Below, one piece after another: positions 53,059 through 64,000 of a DNA stretch of 64,000 nt (position 1 is the stretch's first letter; each line of letters starts with the position of its first letter). Position numbers and translations under genes: made by a program. The DNA is taken from NCBI RefSeq assembly GCF_033118175.1, contig NC_083698.1:68107001-68171000 (forward strand), given 5' to 3'. The stretch is from Dama dama. Its lineage: Eukaryota; Chordata; Mammalia; Artiodactyla; Cervidae. Below the pieces are notes generated by a model, which saw only the letters and a program-made list of their open reading frames with translations, searched no databases and was not told the origin of the DNA.

Positions 53059-54468
53059 CTGATTACAGCCCTCATCCCTGTCATGCCTCCCATGCCTCCT
53101 CAAGCTAGTCCTGGTCCACAGGCTGATCAATTTAAGTTTCAGTTTAGGCTCCCAGTGATATTGTCAACCTGAACTCCTACCAGCCTCATCTCCAAGCACC
53201 CATCTAGTGCTTAGCTTGGACTTTCAAGCCCAGCAGCTTGTCATGTGGCACCTCACCTGAGCTCATAATGTCTCCCATGGGCACCAAAAAATAGTTAACA
53301 TTAGCTCTCGTTCCACTGGCTCACATAGGCTGCACAGGAGAACCAGCAGCAATGGTCTTGCTCCTGATCAGAATTTTTCTTTTCTGCTTTAAGTTTTCTT
53401 TCTCAAGGGGCCATATGAAACTGAACTTGGAACTAACTTTAAAGTTTGCTAGGAAAATCATTATGTTTTCAGCAGGCACTGTAGAGAGACTTTTATTTCC
53501 CTTTCCATTTAACAAACATTAAGTTTTAGATCAGGGTTTCTTGAGTCCCATAAACTAGTAGTATGACTTTACTGGCTTCTTCGTTTGGTCAGTTGCGTCA
53601 GTAAGACTCTGGGAATGCACTCTGTTAGGCCATGTCTCCACCAGTCAAGATTTAAAGGGTGCAGTGGAATGAAGGTGCTTCCAATATGTGTTCTGTGAGC
53701 AATGAAATTCTACCTTGGGGGAGCCCCTGCTCCGTATGTTGGATAAATGGATGACTTTCCAGGGATGCTGCATAAAAGAATGAATTTTTAAAAATGGCTG
53801 TAGGCAGCTACAAGATGGAGTCTTCAGTCAGTAAACATTTCTTGCTGTTAAATACAGGTTCTTTAACCATTCAACTACACCCTCTGAAGTCTGTGTGTAA
53901 GTGCTCACTCGTGAAGGGAAAAGGAGGTGGTTTATTGTGTGGGTGCACAGTTCTCAGGACCTAGTTCCCCAAACATCAGACTAGTTTTACATGTATTATG
54001 TTTAAACCCTCCATTTGATTATTACTGTTGGTTTTTCAAAAGTAGTTTCAAAGCAAAGTGCAAAAAGAGAGTGAAAGAGAGAAAAAAAATTTGACTCCAA
54101 GAACATGAAATCACTATAAATAACACAAACCCCAATAGTCTTCACACTTCAGTTTATTGTTCCCTTGATTTTTCCACCCTGATTTCCACTTGCTGGACTC
54201 AAAGTGGGTAAATCTTTCCCGGTATCAAGGTGGGCTTGCACTTCTTTGTCCAAAGACTTGAATTTACTTTGCCTGGGCAGGCAGATAGATATATCTGCAA
54301 ATACACTTGCAGCCAATACTATGTGAAGAGGTCCCTGAAGTTCACCCTGGCCTTAACTTATAAAGAGGATGTACATTCTATATGCACTCTCTAGAAGGTA
54401 GAGTACAACTTAAATTCAGTCTCTAAGGTAGAGAATGTGTATTTTGAGTTGAGTTTTTACTGTTTCCT
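53059..54468. other. unique DNA, no gene seen
   Basis: No recognised repeat and no convincing coding frame. Short purine-rich stretch at 54062-54090. Confidence 0.45.
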
Positions 54469-54770
54469 ACCAGTCAATCCTAAAGGAAATCAATTCTGAA
54501 TATTCATTAGAAGGACTGACGCTGATACTCCAATACTTTGACCACCTGATGCAAAGAGCTGACTCATTGGAAAAGACCCTGATGCTGGGAAAGATTGAGG
54601 GCAGGAGGACAAGGGGACAACAGAGGATGAGATGGTTGGATGGCATCATTGACTCAAAGGAGACGACACTGAGCAACCTCTGGGAGATAGAGAAAGACAG
54701 GGAAGCCTAGAGTGCTGCAGTCCATGGGGTTGCAAAGAATTGTACATAACTGAGCGACTAAACAGCCACA
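54469..54770 (+). mobile_element. BovB LINE, 3' end fragment
   Basis: CCAGTCAATCCTAAAGGAAA, GATGCAAAGAGCTGACTCAT, AGAGGATGAGATGGTTGGAT and CTGAGCGACTAAACAGCC. Only the last 300 bp; no usable frame. Confidence 0.93.
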
Positions 54771-55731
54771 TAGTGGTGAGGGGCTCACCACTGATCCTTG
54801 CTGGGTGGGCAATAGGTCAGTGTATGGTACTGAAGTAAGAAGCAGTCTTTTAATAATGACTTCATAACACCTTTATGACATCAACTATGTCAACCACCTT
54901 AAGATAAGTTCACACACACATACACTCACAAACATTTTAATGCTGGCTTGAAATAAAGATTATGTCATTTCTTTACACATGATCTGTTCATTTACTAATC
55001 AAAAAGTGTTAATTCATTCATTGTTGATGCAGACTTGAAAATATGAGCAGCATATTTACTGTTTCTAAAATTCATGTACTGGGTCTCCTTTGCCCTTGAG
55101 TTGTATGGATACCAGGATAAAACAAAATCAATATTTATTCTATTCATCCTACATAAATATTTCCCAGACAAGTGGCTATTTACTGTATTGAGTCAACACA
55201 CACTGCTGGAATATAAGAAGGTTTCCTGGAATGTTTTCTCCTCCCATGGGTCTGGTAACATGACCAAGGAAGCTACCCAAAAAGAAGGTCAGGGAAGGAA
55301 ATGGAAGAGACATTATGTGCCTGTCATAGTGAGTCAACCTTCTAGGTATTTACATTTGTTATAGCATTTCATTCTCATAAATACCCTACTCTTCTTCACC
55401 TCCTTTTGTAGATGAAAAAAATGTACTCTGAAAGGTTAAATAATCTTCCTCTTAAAATATTCTGCCCTTACATTTCAATGACACAACATTTTTGCAAATT
55501 TTCCCTTCCTCTGTCTTTTCAAGTTTTTTGCTTTCTCTCCTGCCCTTCCTTCATGGGTCAATTTTGGGTGTTCTCCATCTATATTCCCTGGTGATCTCAT
55601 CCAGTACGATGTTTTTAAATACCATTCATGTACCCATGGCTCTTCAATGTATATATCTAGCCCCAAACTCGCCCATTACTACTAGAGCTGTATATTCAAC
55701 TGTCTACTTGACATCTGCACTTGGTTTCTGT
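54771..55731. other. unique DNA with a reverse MIR relic
   Basis: No gene. 55345-55460 (TTTCATTCTCATAAATACCC, TGTAGATGAAAAAAATGTAC, CTGAAAGGTTAAATAATCTT) is an antisense MIR fragment. A CA-rich run lies at 54912-54932. Confidence 0.5.
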
Positions 55732-55938
55732 GTGTGTTCAGTCATGTCTGACTCTTTGTGACCCCGTGGACTGTTGTCCACCAGGCTCCTCTGTCCATCG
55801 ATTTTTCCAAGTAAGAATACTGGATTGGGTTGCCATTTCATACTCCAGGGGGTCTTCCCTACTCAGGGATTGAACTCATATCTCTTATGTCTCCTATATT
55901 GGCAGGTGGGTTTTTTAATGCTAGTGCCACCTGGGAAA
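55732..55938 (-). mobile_element. Bov-tA SINE, reverse
   Basis: GTGTGTTCAGTCATGTCTGA, GTCCACCAGGCTCCTCTGTC and TAGTGCCACCTGGGAAA. Confidence 0.93.
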
Positions 55939-56494
55939 CAGGATGATGGGCAAGCACCTCCAAATTTGCTGTTCAAATTGAAGACCTTGAATTTTTTTCT
56001 CTCCAGATCTCTTTCTCCCTGATTTTGAATCACTTCAGTAAATGGCTCCACCATTCACACAATTTCTCTTAAAAAATCATTCTGTTTTTCATCTCCCCAA
56101 ACTATAACAAAATATAGTTAGTCCTTTGCATTTCTCTGTCTCTACTCTGCCTAAACTTTGACCTGATAGCTGGAAACACCTCATCTGCCTTCTTTTTCTT
56201 CTTGCCTAGAATGTAGATTTGATGGCTGGAGCTGCTGCAACCATTTGTGAGTATAAGAGAAAAGGCACCAGAATCACAGAGGCATTAACCCTGATTCACT
56301 GGGTATAAAACCCACCCCTTCAGACATAATGTTTTGAGTGAAAAATAACTCTCATTTCTTTAGTCCAAAGCAGTTCAATTATTTTCCTACTCACAGGTGA
56401 AAACATTCCTGACATACCTTCTGTCCCTACCCCATACCCCCATCAATCCTTATTCATGGAGAAGTCTTTTTTTAATACAATAAAGCAGTTTTAG
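55939..56494. other. no gene or repeat recognised
   Basis: Pyrimidine-biased unique DNA; nothing specific seen. Confidence 0.45.
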
Positions 56495-58700
56495 TAACCA
56501 AGTGTTTACTAAGCACATATTATAAGATAAGAATGCTTCTAGGTACACACAGATGTAAGACACCAGTGAACAAAGCAAACAAAACTGGGACACATTAGCG
56601 AACAAACACCTTCACCTTTGTGGAGGGAAGAAATATAATAAGCTTGATAGTTAAGTAAATTAAAATTACATTGTATGTTAGAGGATGATGTACTTTATAT
56701 GGAGGAAAAAGAAAGAAATAAAACAGGAAAATTGATCGGAAGTGAGGCTGCAGCTTTAAATTTTGTGGTGAGGCTTCAGTGAAAAAGTGACCTCTGAGGA
56801 AAGACATGAAGGACTTGGGTCAAAGTGGAGATAGAGCCTTCATCTTAGATGAAGAAGGCTGAATGCAGTGCACAGTTGTGATACAAGAGACATCATAGTT
56901 CAGGCATGCTTAATTTCAGGTATCTATGAAATATTTGAGAGGAAATGATGTTGAAAAAGCAGTGGGGTATATGAGTCAAGAATTTGGTGGTAAGTCTGCA
57001 CAGCCTATACATGTCTGTGAGTCATGACCTGTAGGTGGTATCTGAGGCCGTAAGATTATATGAGACACTAAGAAGGTGAGTACAGTTAGAGGGGGAAAAA
57101 AGGACCGAAGTCCTAGAACTGACATGTTACTGCTTTAACATGTCAGAGAGAAGAGGGACCAGGAGGGGACTGAGAAGATGCAGACAATGAGGCAGGAGGA
57201 GAACCAAGAGACTGAGGTGACCTAGGAGCCAACAGAAAATGTACTGAGAAGGAGAGAGTGATTGCTGCCGTACAGGGTGAGAATTCAGAACCAGTCACTG
57301 AATTCGCAACAGTAAGGCCTTCACTTGGTGAATGGATAAGATGGTTTGCATGAATAGTTGGGGAAGAGAGCCTGATCAGTGTGGGCTTGAGAGTAAGAGG
57401 GGACTAGTGGCGGCTCCTTTGAGGAGTTTTGTGTAAAGGTGTGGAAGAATTACAGTGTATCTCAAGGTAGTTTTTTTTTTTTTTTTTTAAGGTAGGAAAA
57501 GAACAACATGTTTCCATAATAATGGTGATGATCAAATAGAGATGTAAAAGTGGATGGTATAGGAGAAGGGGGGACAATTGCTGGAATGATGTCTTTGAGT
57601 ATAAATGGAAGGATTCACTTTATATAGTGTGACTTTTAAAACACATCCACAAACATTTTGACATATCTCCCTTCAAAAGGGGGAACTTAATTTTTCTTCC
57701 CTCTGAATACAGACTGGACTTTGTGACTTGCTTTTAACAAAGAGAAAGACAGTGTGTGACTTCCCAAACTGGGTCATAAAAGGCACTGTAGCTTCCTTCC
57801 CTCTGACTCTCTCTCGGATCATTCACTCTGGAAGCAACTAACTGTCATGTGGTGAGGACTTTCAAGCAATGTGTTGGAGAGGCCCATGTGATGAGGAACT
57901 GAGGTTGCCAACCAACAGCCATATGAGTGAGCCATCTTGGAAGAGGATCATCCAGAACCAGCCAAATCTCAAATGACTGCATCTCAAGCCGACACATTAA
58001 TCACAACTGCACAAAAGGCTCTGAATTAGAGCTATCCAGCTAAGTGACTCAATTCCTGACCCACAGAAACTGTGAGATCATTCATGTTTATTGTTGTAAG
58101 CCACCAAATTTGGGGGTGGGTGGTGGTGGTTAATTTGCCATGCATCAAGATATAATCAATATAGATGGAAACCCAGGACAGATCATTTAAGGTAATAGGT
58201 AGGAAAACTGAGTACAATAGTACAGAGGCTGTGGTAGGGGAGCAGATGCAGAGTAAGGAACTGGGGAAGCTTCTCCTGAAACTACTTCAATTTTCCCAGT
58301 GGCTGAATGACCACATGAGTGAGCAGGCTGCACAACTGAGTAAGATGGGAGAGCGGGTGTTGGAGGCTTGAGGGGAAAGGAGAAGTTTTGAAATAGTTGT
58401 GTGGGGCATGTATTAATAGATGGCCTAGGGAAATACAGGGGGATTCAAGCAGTAGTAAGGGCACAGAGAGAGGAATGCATGCAGTCATCAGGGGAAATGA
58501 GACCACTCAGCATGGTTGTATGTTTTCCTCCACACAGACTCTACTGCATTCATGCAGAAGCACAGGGTCAGTGGAGAGTTGGATCAAATCAGCCACAAGT
58601 TCGCGATGAGAGCTGAGATGAACCAGTTTTGACAAATGAGTGCTATGATGCAAAACAGGACAAGGTGTTTGCAAGGGAGAGATTACAAAAATCAGGCTAG
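56495..58700 (-). mobile_element. long L2 LINE, antisense, split by an LTR
   Basis: Left part: AGTGTTTACTAAGCACATAT and CAGTGAACAAAGCAAACAAAA (reversed 3' end), then GTGACCTCTGAGGAAAGACA. Further in: AACAACATGTTTCCATAATA, GGACAATTGCTGGAATGATG and TCTTTGAGTA. After the LTR: GGGTGTTGGAGGCTTGAGGG, TAGGGAAATACAGGGGGATT and GAGAGTTGGATCAAATCAGC. This order fits antisense L2 from its 3' end into the ORF. It is the longest L2 here. An 18-T run (57471-57488) is an expanded T tract in the element. No frame is open. Confidence 0.75.
57628..58158 (+). mobile_element. solo LTR, MLT1-type (ERVL-MaLR)
   Basis: Begins TGTGACTTTT and ends ATAATCA (TG...CA). It includes TGTGACTTCCCAAACTGGGT, CATAAAAGGCACTGTAGC, ACTCTGGAAGCAACTAACTG, GAGTGAGCCATCTTGGAAG, GACCCACAGAAACTGTGAGA and TTGTAAGCCACCAAATTTGG. 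Flanked by TATAG (57623-57627 and 58160-58164). No internal retroviral sequence and no open reading frame. It lies inside L2. Confidence 0.82.
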
Positions 58701-59217
58701 TTGCCTTAAAATCATTTGAGCTTTCGATGCTTCTGGGAAAGATGGAATAGACATACTTTGCCACTCCTCTCCTGACAAGTTTTTTTGTGCCCTGGGTCTT
58801 AATTTATAAAGATGACCATATAAAGTTAATGCTATTGAAAATAGTTTCCTCAGATGCAAGAGGCCTGCTTTTGGTCAGGACACAGAAGTAGGATTGAGAA
58901 TAGATCACAGGCCAGCTACCTTTATTGGGGTTTCTGCAGCAGAGGCAAGGCAGAGCAGAGCTAAAAGATTAGGACTGGCTAATCTGAATAACTTCAGAGG
59001 GCTTTGGGCCCCATGGTAGTCTCCAGTTGTCTGACCCCTGGCCCTGGAAAGATTAAGGTGGAGGAATGTTGCCTCCCATGGGCACAGGCCTCAGAGAGGA
59101 AAGAGGGTTCTGGATTGGTTAGTTTGCATTTCAAAGGCCTGTTCCTGGCTGATTACTTAGCTCTGTCTCTAAGAATGACCAGCTCAGGGAGGAGCAGGCT
59201 TTCCACAGGCAGTAAGT
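58701..59217. other. unassigned DNA
   Basis: No gene. CTGGATTGGTTAGTTTGCAT and CAAAGGCCTGTTCCTGGCTG have the flavour of a reversed LTR, but I cannot name a family. Confidence 0.35.
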
Positions 59218-59299
59218 TATTTTAAGATGTGTAATTCGTCTCCAATTAAAATAAATAAATTAATTTTAAAAAAAGAAATTCAACATTAAAAAAAAAAAG
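59218..59299 (+). mobile_element. short L1 3' end with A-rich tail
   Basis: TGTGTAATTCGTCTCCAATT then AAAATAAATAAATTAATTTT and an A run. A severely 5'-truncated ruminant L1 3' terminus. Confidence 0.7.
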
Positions 59300-59302
59300 T
59301 CT

Positions 59303-59508
59303 TATGTGCTCAGTTGTGTTTGACACTTTGTGACCCCATGGACCCACCAGGCTCCTCTGTCCATGGGATTTTCAAGGCAAGAATACTAGAGTGAGTGGCC
59401 ATTTCCTCCTCCAGGGGACCTTCTGAACCCAGAAACTGAATCCACATCTACTGAGTCTCCTGCATTGCCAAGCAGATTCTTTACCACTGAGCTACTCGGG
59501 AATCCCCC
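59303..59508 (-). mobile_element. Bov-tA SINE, reverse
   Basis: TATGTGCTCAGTTGTGTTTG, CACCAGGCTCCTCTGTCCAT and GAGCTACTCGGGAATCCCCC. First of a head-to-head pair. Confidence 0.93.
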
Positions 59509-59551
59509 AAACATCATATTTTAGAGAAAATAAAAAACACGATTATTTTAG

Positions 59552-59760
59552 AGCTTCCCAAATGGTGCTAGAACTGGCCTGCCAATGCAGGAAATGTAAA
59601 AGAAATGGGTTTGATCCCAGTTGGGAATATCCCCTGGAGGAGGGCATGACAACCCACTCCAGGATTCTTGCCTGGAGAATCCCCATGGATAGAGGAGCCT
59701 GGCGAGCTAGTCTGTTGGGGAGCAAAGAGTTGGACATAACTGAAGAAACTTGGCACACAC
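59552..59760 (+). mobile_element. Bov-tA SINE, forward, CA-repeat tail
   Basis: GCTTCCCAAATGGTGCTAGA, GGAGGGCATGACAACCCACT and TTGGACATAACTGAAGAAAC, ending in ACACACAC (to 59771). Confidence 0.93.
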
Positions 59761-59771
59761 ACAAACACACA

Positions 59772-60577
59772 TGAAATGTCTACATATTACATGAAGACTG
59801 AACGATGGAAAGAAGAAAGCAGATTGGGAAAGGACCTTAGGACCCAAGAAATGACCTTGTGGTGAGTTTCCCAGGTTTTCCTATTGCCTCCTTTATCCCA
59901 GACAACAGGGCAGACAACAAAGTCCTGAAAAAACTCTGTTCTTTCTAGTAAAAGGAGTAGGAAAAGGGCAGTCTAGCAAGATAAAATCTTTCAGACAATA
60001 ACTACTTTATTCCAACCAGCCACCAGAGAAACTAAACTGTGACTCCACCCCACCCATGCCAGCCAAGGCCAAGTGGGAGCCTAGACTTCAACGCTTACTA
60101 AGCTGACTGCTCACCAGGGCCATCTGACTCCCCCACTGGTCTTTAGAGTGTAAGCAGATAATCAGGAGGGTCCTTGGTGGAAAGGAACCAGATATGGCTT
60201 TTTGACATAAGAGAAGCCATTTTAGGCCTAAGCCATTTTGTGATCTAAACCTGGTCACATTGCTTGCCCTTGAACACATCTCAGTAATAATGGTCTTGTT
60301 ATTAGGCAAGAGAAGCAATAATAGCAAAAATGTCTGCTGTAAAGACTTCCAGCTCTATTTCAGTGGTAAAGATTAGCCAAAGCATTTGACCATTTGAGAA
60401 GTTGGAACCTAAGGGGTGAGAACACTGACCTTTCTGATCCTTGTGACTTTAATCATCTAAAGCTTGGACTCTGGAATATCTGCCCCAATTCTATGCTGAA
60501 TTCTCCTCTGCCCAAGCCCCTTCATGAATATGCATGTACCCTTGACTTAAAACTTCCCCAATTTTGCTCTTGGAAGA
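59772..60577. other. possible LTR-like sequence
   Basis: Blocks such as GAGAAGCCATTTTAGGCCTA, AGCCATTTTGTGATCTAAAC, CTTGCCCTTGAACACATCTC and GAATATGCATGTACCCTTGA resemble ruminant endogenous-retrovirus LTR sequence as I recall it. No clear ends, no TATA/poly(A) arrangement that I can fix, and no retroviral coding sequence. Confidence 0.3.
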
Positions 60578-61014
60578 ACTGAAAGAAATAGACAAATCAA
60601 CAGTTACTTCAATATGCCTCTCAACAACTGACAGAATAACTAGACAGAAAATCAGCAATGATATAGAACTCTAGTGACATGGCCAAGACATAGGATTGAA
60701 ACATTTACAGAAGACCCTGCCCAACAATTGCAGTCTCCATGAAACATATACAAAGAAAAACCATATCTTGGACCATAAAGCAAATCTTAACAAATTTAAA
60801 GTAACTGAAATCATACAGAGTATGTGTTTGATCACACTGGAATCAAAATAGAAATCAGTAAAAAAAAAAAAAAATAATAAGGAAATCTCTAATTACTTGG
60901 AAACTAAGCAACATATTTCTAAATAATCCATGGGTCAAAGAAAAGGTCTCAAGAAAATTTTGAAAAATAAATTGAACTGAATGGAAGTGAAAATACAGCA
61001 TAAAAAAATTGGTG

Positions 61015-61225
61015 TGTATGTTAGTCATTCAGTCATGTCTGACTCTCTGCAACCCCATGGACCAGAGCCTGCAAGGTTCCTCTGTCCATGGAATTCTCCA
61101 GGCAAGAATATTGGAGTGGATTGCCATTCCCTTCTCCAGGGGATCTTCCCCACCCAGGTGTCAAACCCAGGTCTCCTGTATTACAAGCAGATTCTTTACC
61201 GTATAAACCACCAGGAAAGCCCAAT
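61015..61225 (-). mobile_element. Bov-tA SINE, reverse, with duplication
   Basis: TTAGTCATTCAGTCATGTCT to CCACCAGGAAAGCCC. Flanked by AAAAATTGGTG at 61004-61014 and 61226-61236, a perfect 11-bp duplication in the L1M. Confidence 0.95.
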
Positions 61226-61360
61226 AAAAATTGGTGGGCCACAGCTAAAGCAGTACTGAGAAGGAAATTTATAAGACTAAGTACATGTATTTTAAAAAAA
61301 TAAAAAAGGAAAATTCTCAAATCCATAATCAAACTGCCAACTCAAGAACCTGGAAAAGCA

Positions 61361-61420
61361 AAACAAACAAACAAACAAAACAACAACAACAAAACAAACA
61401 AACAAATAAAAAAAAAAACC
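61361..61420. repeat. (CAAA)n / (CAA)n repeat
   Basis: ACAAACAAACAAACAAAA then AACAACAACAAC and again CAAACAAACAAA, within the L1M. Expansion of an A-rich ORF2 segment. Confidence 0.9.
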
Positions 61421-61983
61421 TCAAAGCAAGCAGGAGTAAAAAATAGTGAAAAAAAATCAGTGAAACATAGCACTGACTCTTTAAAAGATCAGTAAAATTG
61501 ACACACCTCTTACAAAACCTGACCAAAAAATTCACTGGATCAGGAAGGAAATGGGGAATATTGCTATAGACCATACACATCCTGGAAGGATAAGAAAGGA
61601 ATACTATGAACAACTGCACACATAAATTTGACAACTTAGACAAAATAAAGTCTTTGAAAACCACAAACCAGCACAACTTTCTCAACAGATGAAGATAATT
61701 TGAATAGACTTATAACTATTAAGAAAACTGAATTGTAATTAAATAATAACTCTAGAGAACAAAAATCTCAAGGCCCAGGGGGCTTCACTGGAGAATTCTA
61801 TCATAGCTTTAAAGAAAAATTAACAACAAATTCTACACAAACTTTTTCAGACATAGACTAAAAAACTTCTTGATTCATTTTTTTTTTTTTTTGAAGCTTG
61901 TATCAGCTTTGATATCTCAACCAGACAAAGATAGTACACAAAAGGAAAATTATACAACAATATCCCTCATTAATAAAGAAAAA

Positions 61984-62640
61984 TCATGGCATCTGGTCCC
62001 GTCACTTCATGGAAAATAGATGGGGAAACAATGGAAACAGTGAGAGACTATTTTCTTGGGCTCCAAAATCACTGCAGATGGTGACTGCAGCCATGAAATT
62101 AAAACATGCTTGTTCCTTGGAAGAAAAGCTATGACCAACCTAGATAGCATATTAAAAAGCAAACACATTACTTTGCTGACAAAGGTCCATATAGTCAAAG
62201 CTATGGTTTTTCCAGTAGTCATGTATGGATGTGAGAGCTGGACCATATGGAAGTCTGAGCACTGAAGAATTGATGCTTTTGAACTGTGGTGTTGGAGAAG
62301 ACTCTTGAAAGTCCCTTTGACTGCAAGGAGATCCAACCAGTCAATTCTAAAGGAAATCAGTCCTAAATATTCATTGGAAGAACTGATGCTGAAGCTGAAG
62401 CTCCAATACTTTGACTACCTGATGCAAAGAGCTGACTCATTAGAAAAGACCTGATGTTGGGAAAGATTGAAGGCAGGAGGAAAAGGGGACAACAGAGGAT
62501 GAGATGGTTGGATGGTATCACTGACTCAATGGACATGAGTTTGAGCAAGCTCTGGGAGATTGTGATGTATAGGGAAGCCTGGCATGCTGCAGTCCATGGG
62601 GTCACAAAGAGTCAGACACAACTAAGCAACTGAATGACAA
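61984..62640 (+). mobile_element. BovB LINE in L1M, with duplication
   Basis: TCATGGCATCTGGTCCCGTC to CACAACTAAGCAACTGAATG. Flanks ATAAAGAAAAA (61973-61983) and ATATAGAAAAA (62641-62651) match at 10 of 11 bases. The largest frame (62056-62265) encodes GSKITADGDCSHEIKTCLFL to VMYGCESWTIWKSEH, then a stop. 5'-truncated and inactive. Confidence 0.93.
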
Positions 62641-62679
62641 ATATAGAAAAAAAATCTTTAACATTAATAAATAGAATTT

Positions 62680-62880
62680 GCTGTTCTTAGTTGCTCACTC
62701 ACGTCTGACACTTTGGGACCCTATTGACTGTATCCTGCCAGGCTCCTCTGTCCATGGGGATTCTCCAGGCAAGAATACTGGAGTGTGTTGTCATGCCCTT
62801 CTCCAGGGGATCTTTCCAACCAGGGATCCAATCCAGTTCTCCCACACTGAAGGTGGATTTTTAAATGTCTGAGCCACCAG
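62680..62880 (-). mobile_element. Bov-tA SINE, reverse
   Basis: GCTGTTCTTAGTTGCTCACTC, TGCCAGGCTCCTCTGTCCAT and TGTCTGAGCCACCAG. Inserted in the L1M. Confidence 0.93.
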
Positions 62881-63961
62881 ATTTTAGCAACATATAAAAG
62901 AATTATAGGCCATAATCAAATGAGATTTGAGGGCACAAGGCTGATTCAATATTTGAAAATAAGTCAGCATGATCCAACATATTAACAGGCTACAGAAGAA
63001 ATATCACATGATTATATCATCCATTGTAGAAAAAGTATTCAACAAAATTCAACATCACTCATGATAAAATAAACCTTTCAGAAAAATTGGAATAGAGGTG
63101 AACTTTTATCAACATGATAAAGAGCACTTACAAAAAAATCCCCCAAACTGCAGCTAACTTTACACTCAATAGTGAGACTAATGGCATTTCCCCTATTATC
63201 AGGATGTCCACACTCACCACTCTTATTCAACATAGTGATGGATGATACAGCTGGTGCAATAAGGCAAGAAAAGGAAATAAAAGTCATGCAGATTGGAAAA
63301 GAAATTAAAAAGTCCATATTTGTAGCTAACATGACAATCTACTCAGAAAATCCCAGAGAATCTACAAAACTTCCTAGAACTAATAAATGAGTTTGGTAAC
63401 ATTGCGGAATACAAGATAAGCATTCAAAAATCCATTGTATTTTAATACATTACCAATGAATATGTGGATACTGAAATTAAAATTCTACTACCATTTATAA
63501 TTTTTCAAAAGCAAAAATGAAGTACTTATGTGTAAATCTAAGATACCATGTATAACATGTATAGGACTTGTATAATGCAAATCATAAGATACTGATGAGG
63601 AAAATTTAAAAAAATAGATGGAGAGACATATGGTGTTCATGGACTGGGAAATTCAACATGATAAAGATGTCAATTCTCTCCAAATTAATATACAGGTTAA
63701 ACCCATTTTTTTGGTTTTTTAAATTTTGATTTTTTAAAAATCAAAATTCAAACAAAATTTTTTAGATATAGCCAAGATTGTTCAGAGTTTTTATGAGAAA
63801 GAAAAGGAAACAACCCTGAAAAAAATAATAAAATAGGAGGAATCAACCTATCCAATTTTAAGGCTTATTAGATAACTACATTAATTAAGATGTGTGGTAT
63901 TAGTAAAAACATAGACACATAAATCAATGGAACAGAATAGGGAACCCAGGAACGGGAATGA

Positions 63962-64000
63962 AGTGAAGTGAAAGTTGCTCAGTTGTGTGCGACTCTTTGC
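63962..64000 (-). mobile_element. Bov-tA SINE, reverse, cut by window end
   Basis: GTGAAGTGAAAGTTGCTCAG and TGTGTGCGACTCTTTGC are the first bases of a reversed Bov-tA; the rest lies beyond the window. Confidence 0.85.

Larger units (their letters stand above)
60578..64000 (+). mobile_element. L1M LINE, sense ORF2, heavily decayed
   Basis: Sense ORF2 of an older L1: AAAGAAATAGACAAATCAAC, ACCATATCTTGGACCATAAA, CAACATATTTCTAAATAATC, CAGTACTGAGAAGGAAATTT, AGGCCCAGGGGGCTTCACTG, then the RT region (SPLLFNIVMDDTAGAIRQEKE at about 63214-63270). The active-site box reads VANMTIYSENP where L1 has FADDM: both Asp codons are changed. There are many frameshifts. Interrupted by Bov-tA (61015-61225), BovB (61984-62640) and Bov-tA (62680-62880); it continues to 63961. 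Confidence 0.85.

Noticed and set aside
1..64000. CRISPR arrays, bacterial operons, tRNA or rRNA genes
   Set aside because: No regularly spaced repeats, no prokaryotic gene organisation; the tRNA-like heads found belong to Bov-tA and MIR SINEs.

Overview
This window is nuclear DNA from a ruminant, most likely a bovid. The evidence is the repeat content: Bov-tA tRNA-derived SINEs, BovB (RTE-type) LINEs and young bovine-type L1 (L1-BT-like) elements, lying over older mammalian repeats (L2, MIR, L1M, MER20, MER5, MLT1). Cattle, sheep and goat cannot be told apart here. I found no host protein-coding exon, tRNA or rRNA gene that I can support; the window reads as intergenic or deep-intronic DNA. 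All long open frames belong to LINEs or are antisense shadows of them. Family names are from memory of consensus sequences, since no database could be searched.

Layout. 1-6.1 kb: an L2 cut by a BovB 3' end, then an old antisense L1M carrying a SINE-in-SINE nest and a younger L1 with a 5' inversion, then a sense L2 with a SINE. 6.1-9.8 kb: small relics (MER20, MIR, L2 ends) in AT-rich unique DNA. 9.8-16.5 kb: one MIR split twice, first by an antisense L1M that lacks its ORF2, then by a young L1-BT whose 5' half is inverted. 16.5-20.3 kb: the longest stretch without a recognised repeat. 20.5-20.9 kb: two head-to-head SINEs. 21.3-28.8 kb: a full-length young L1-BT with a CpG-rich 5' UTR, ORF1, ORF2, a 3' UTR, an A-rich tail and a perfect 15-bp target-site duplication (TSD).

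28.8-39.5 kb: mostly unique DNA with a CpG-containing TG/GA microsatellite, an L1M cut by BovB, and L2 remnants. 39.5-40.5 kb: a composite retroposed insert, bounded by a 15-bp duplication, made of an antisense 3'UTR-like piece, BovB, an L1 end and BovB. 40.6-49.7 kb: L2, the longest BovB (with a mutated RT active site), and a second L2 hit by BovB and by an L1 that itself carries a BovB. 49.7-56.5 kb: mostly unique DNA with MER5, MIR, Bov-tA and a BovB end. 56.5-58.7 kb: a long antisense L2 split by a solo MLT1-type LTR with a TSD. 58.7-64 kb: two head-to-head SINEs, an LTR-like stretch, and a decayed sense L1M with two SINEs and a BovB, ending inside another SINE.

The elements do not form a pathway, but their biology is linked. 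SINEs, the retrocopy and truncated L1s show the hallmarks of L1-driven target-primed reverse transcription (A-rich tails, 10-17 bp duplications, twin-priming inversions). BovB copies end in TGAAC- or ACC-type short repeats rather than poly(A). The two young L1-BT copies are near-identical by eye, and each supplies the unbroken reading for lesions in the other. I found no undescribed functional system. The best leads are the composite retroposed insert, the two twin-primed L1s, the doubly interrupted MIR, and the nearly intact L1-BT.
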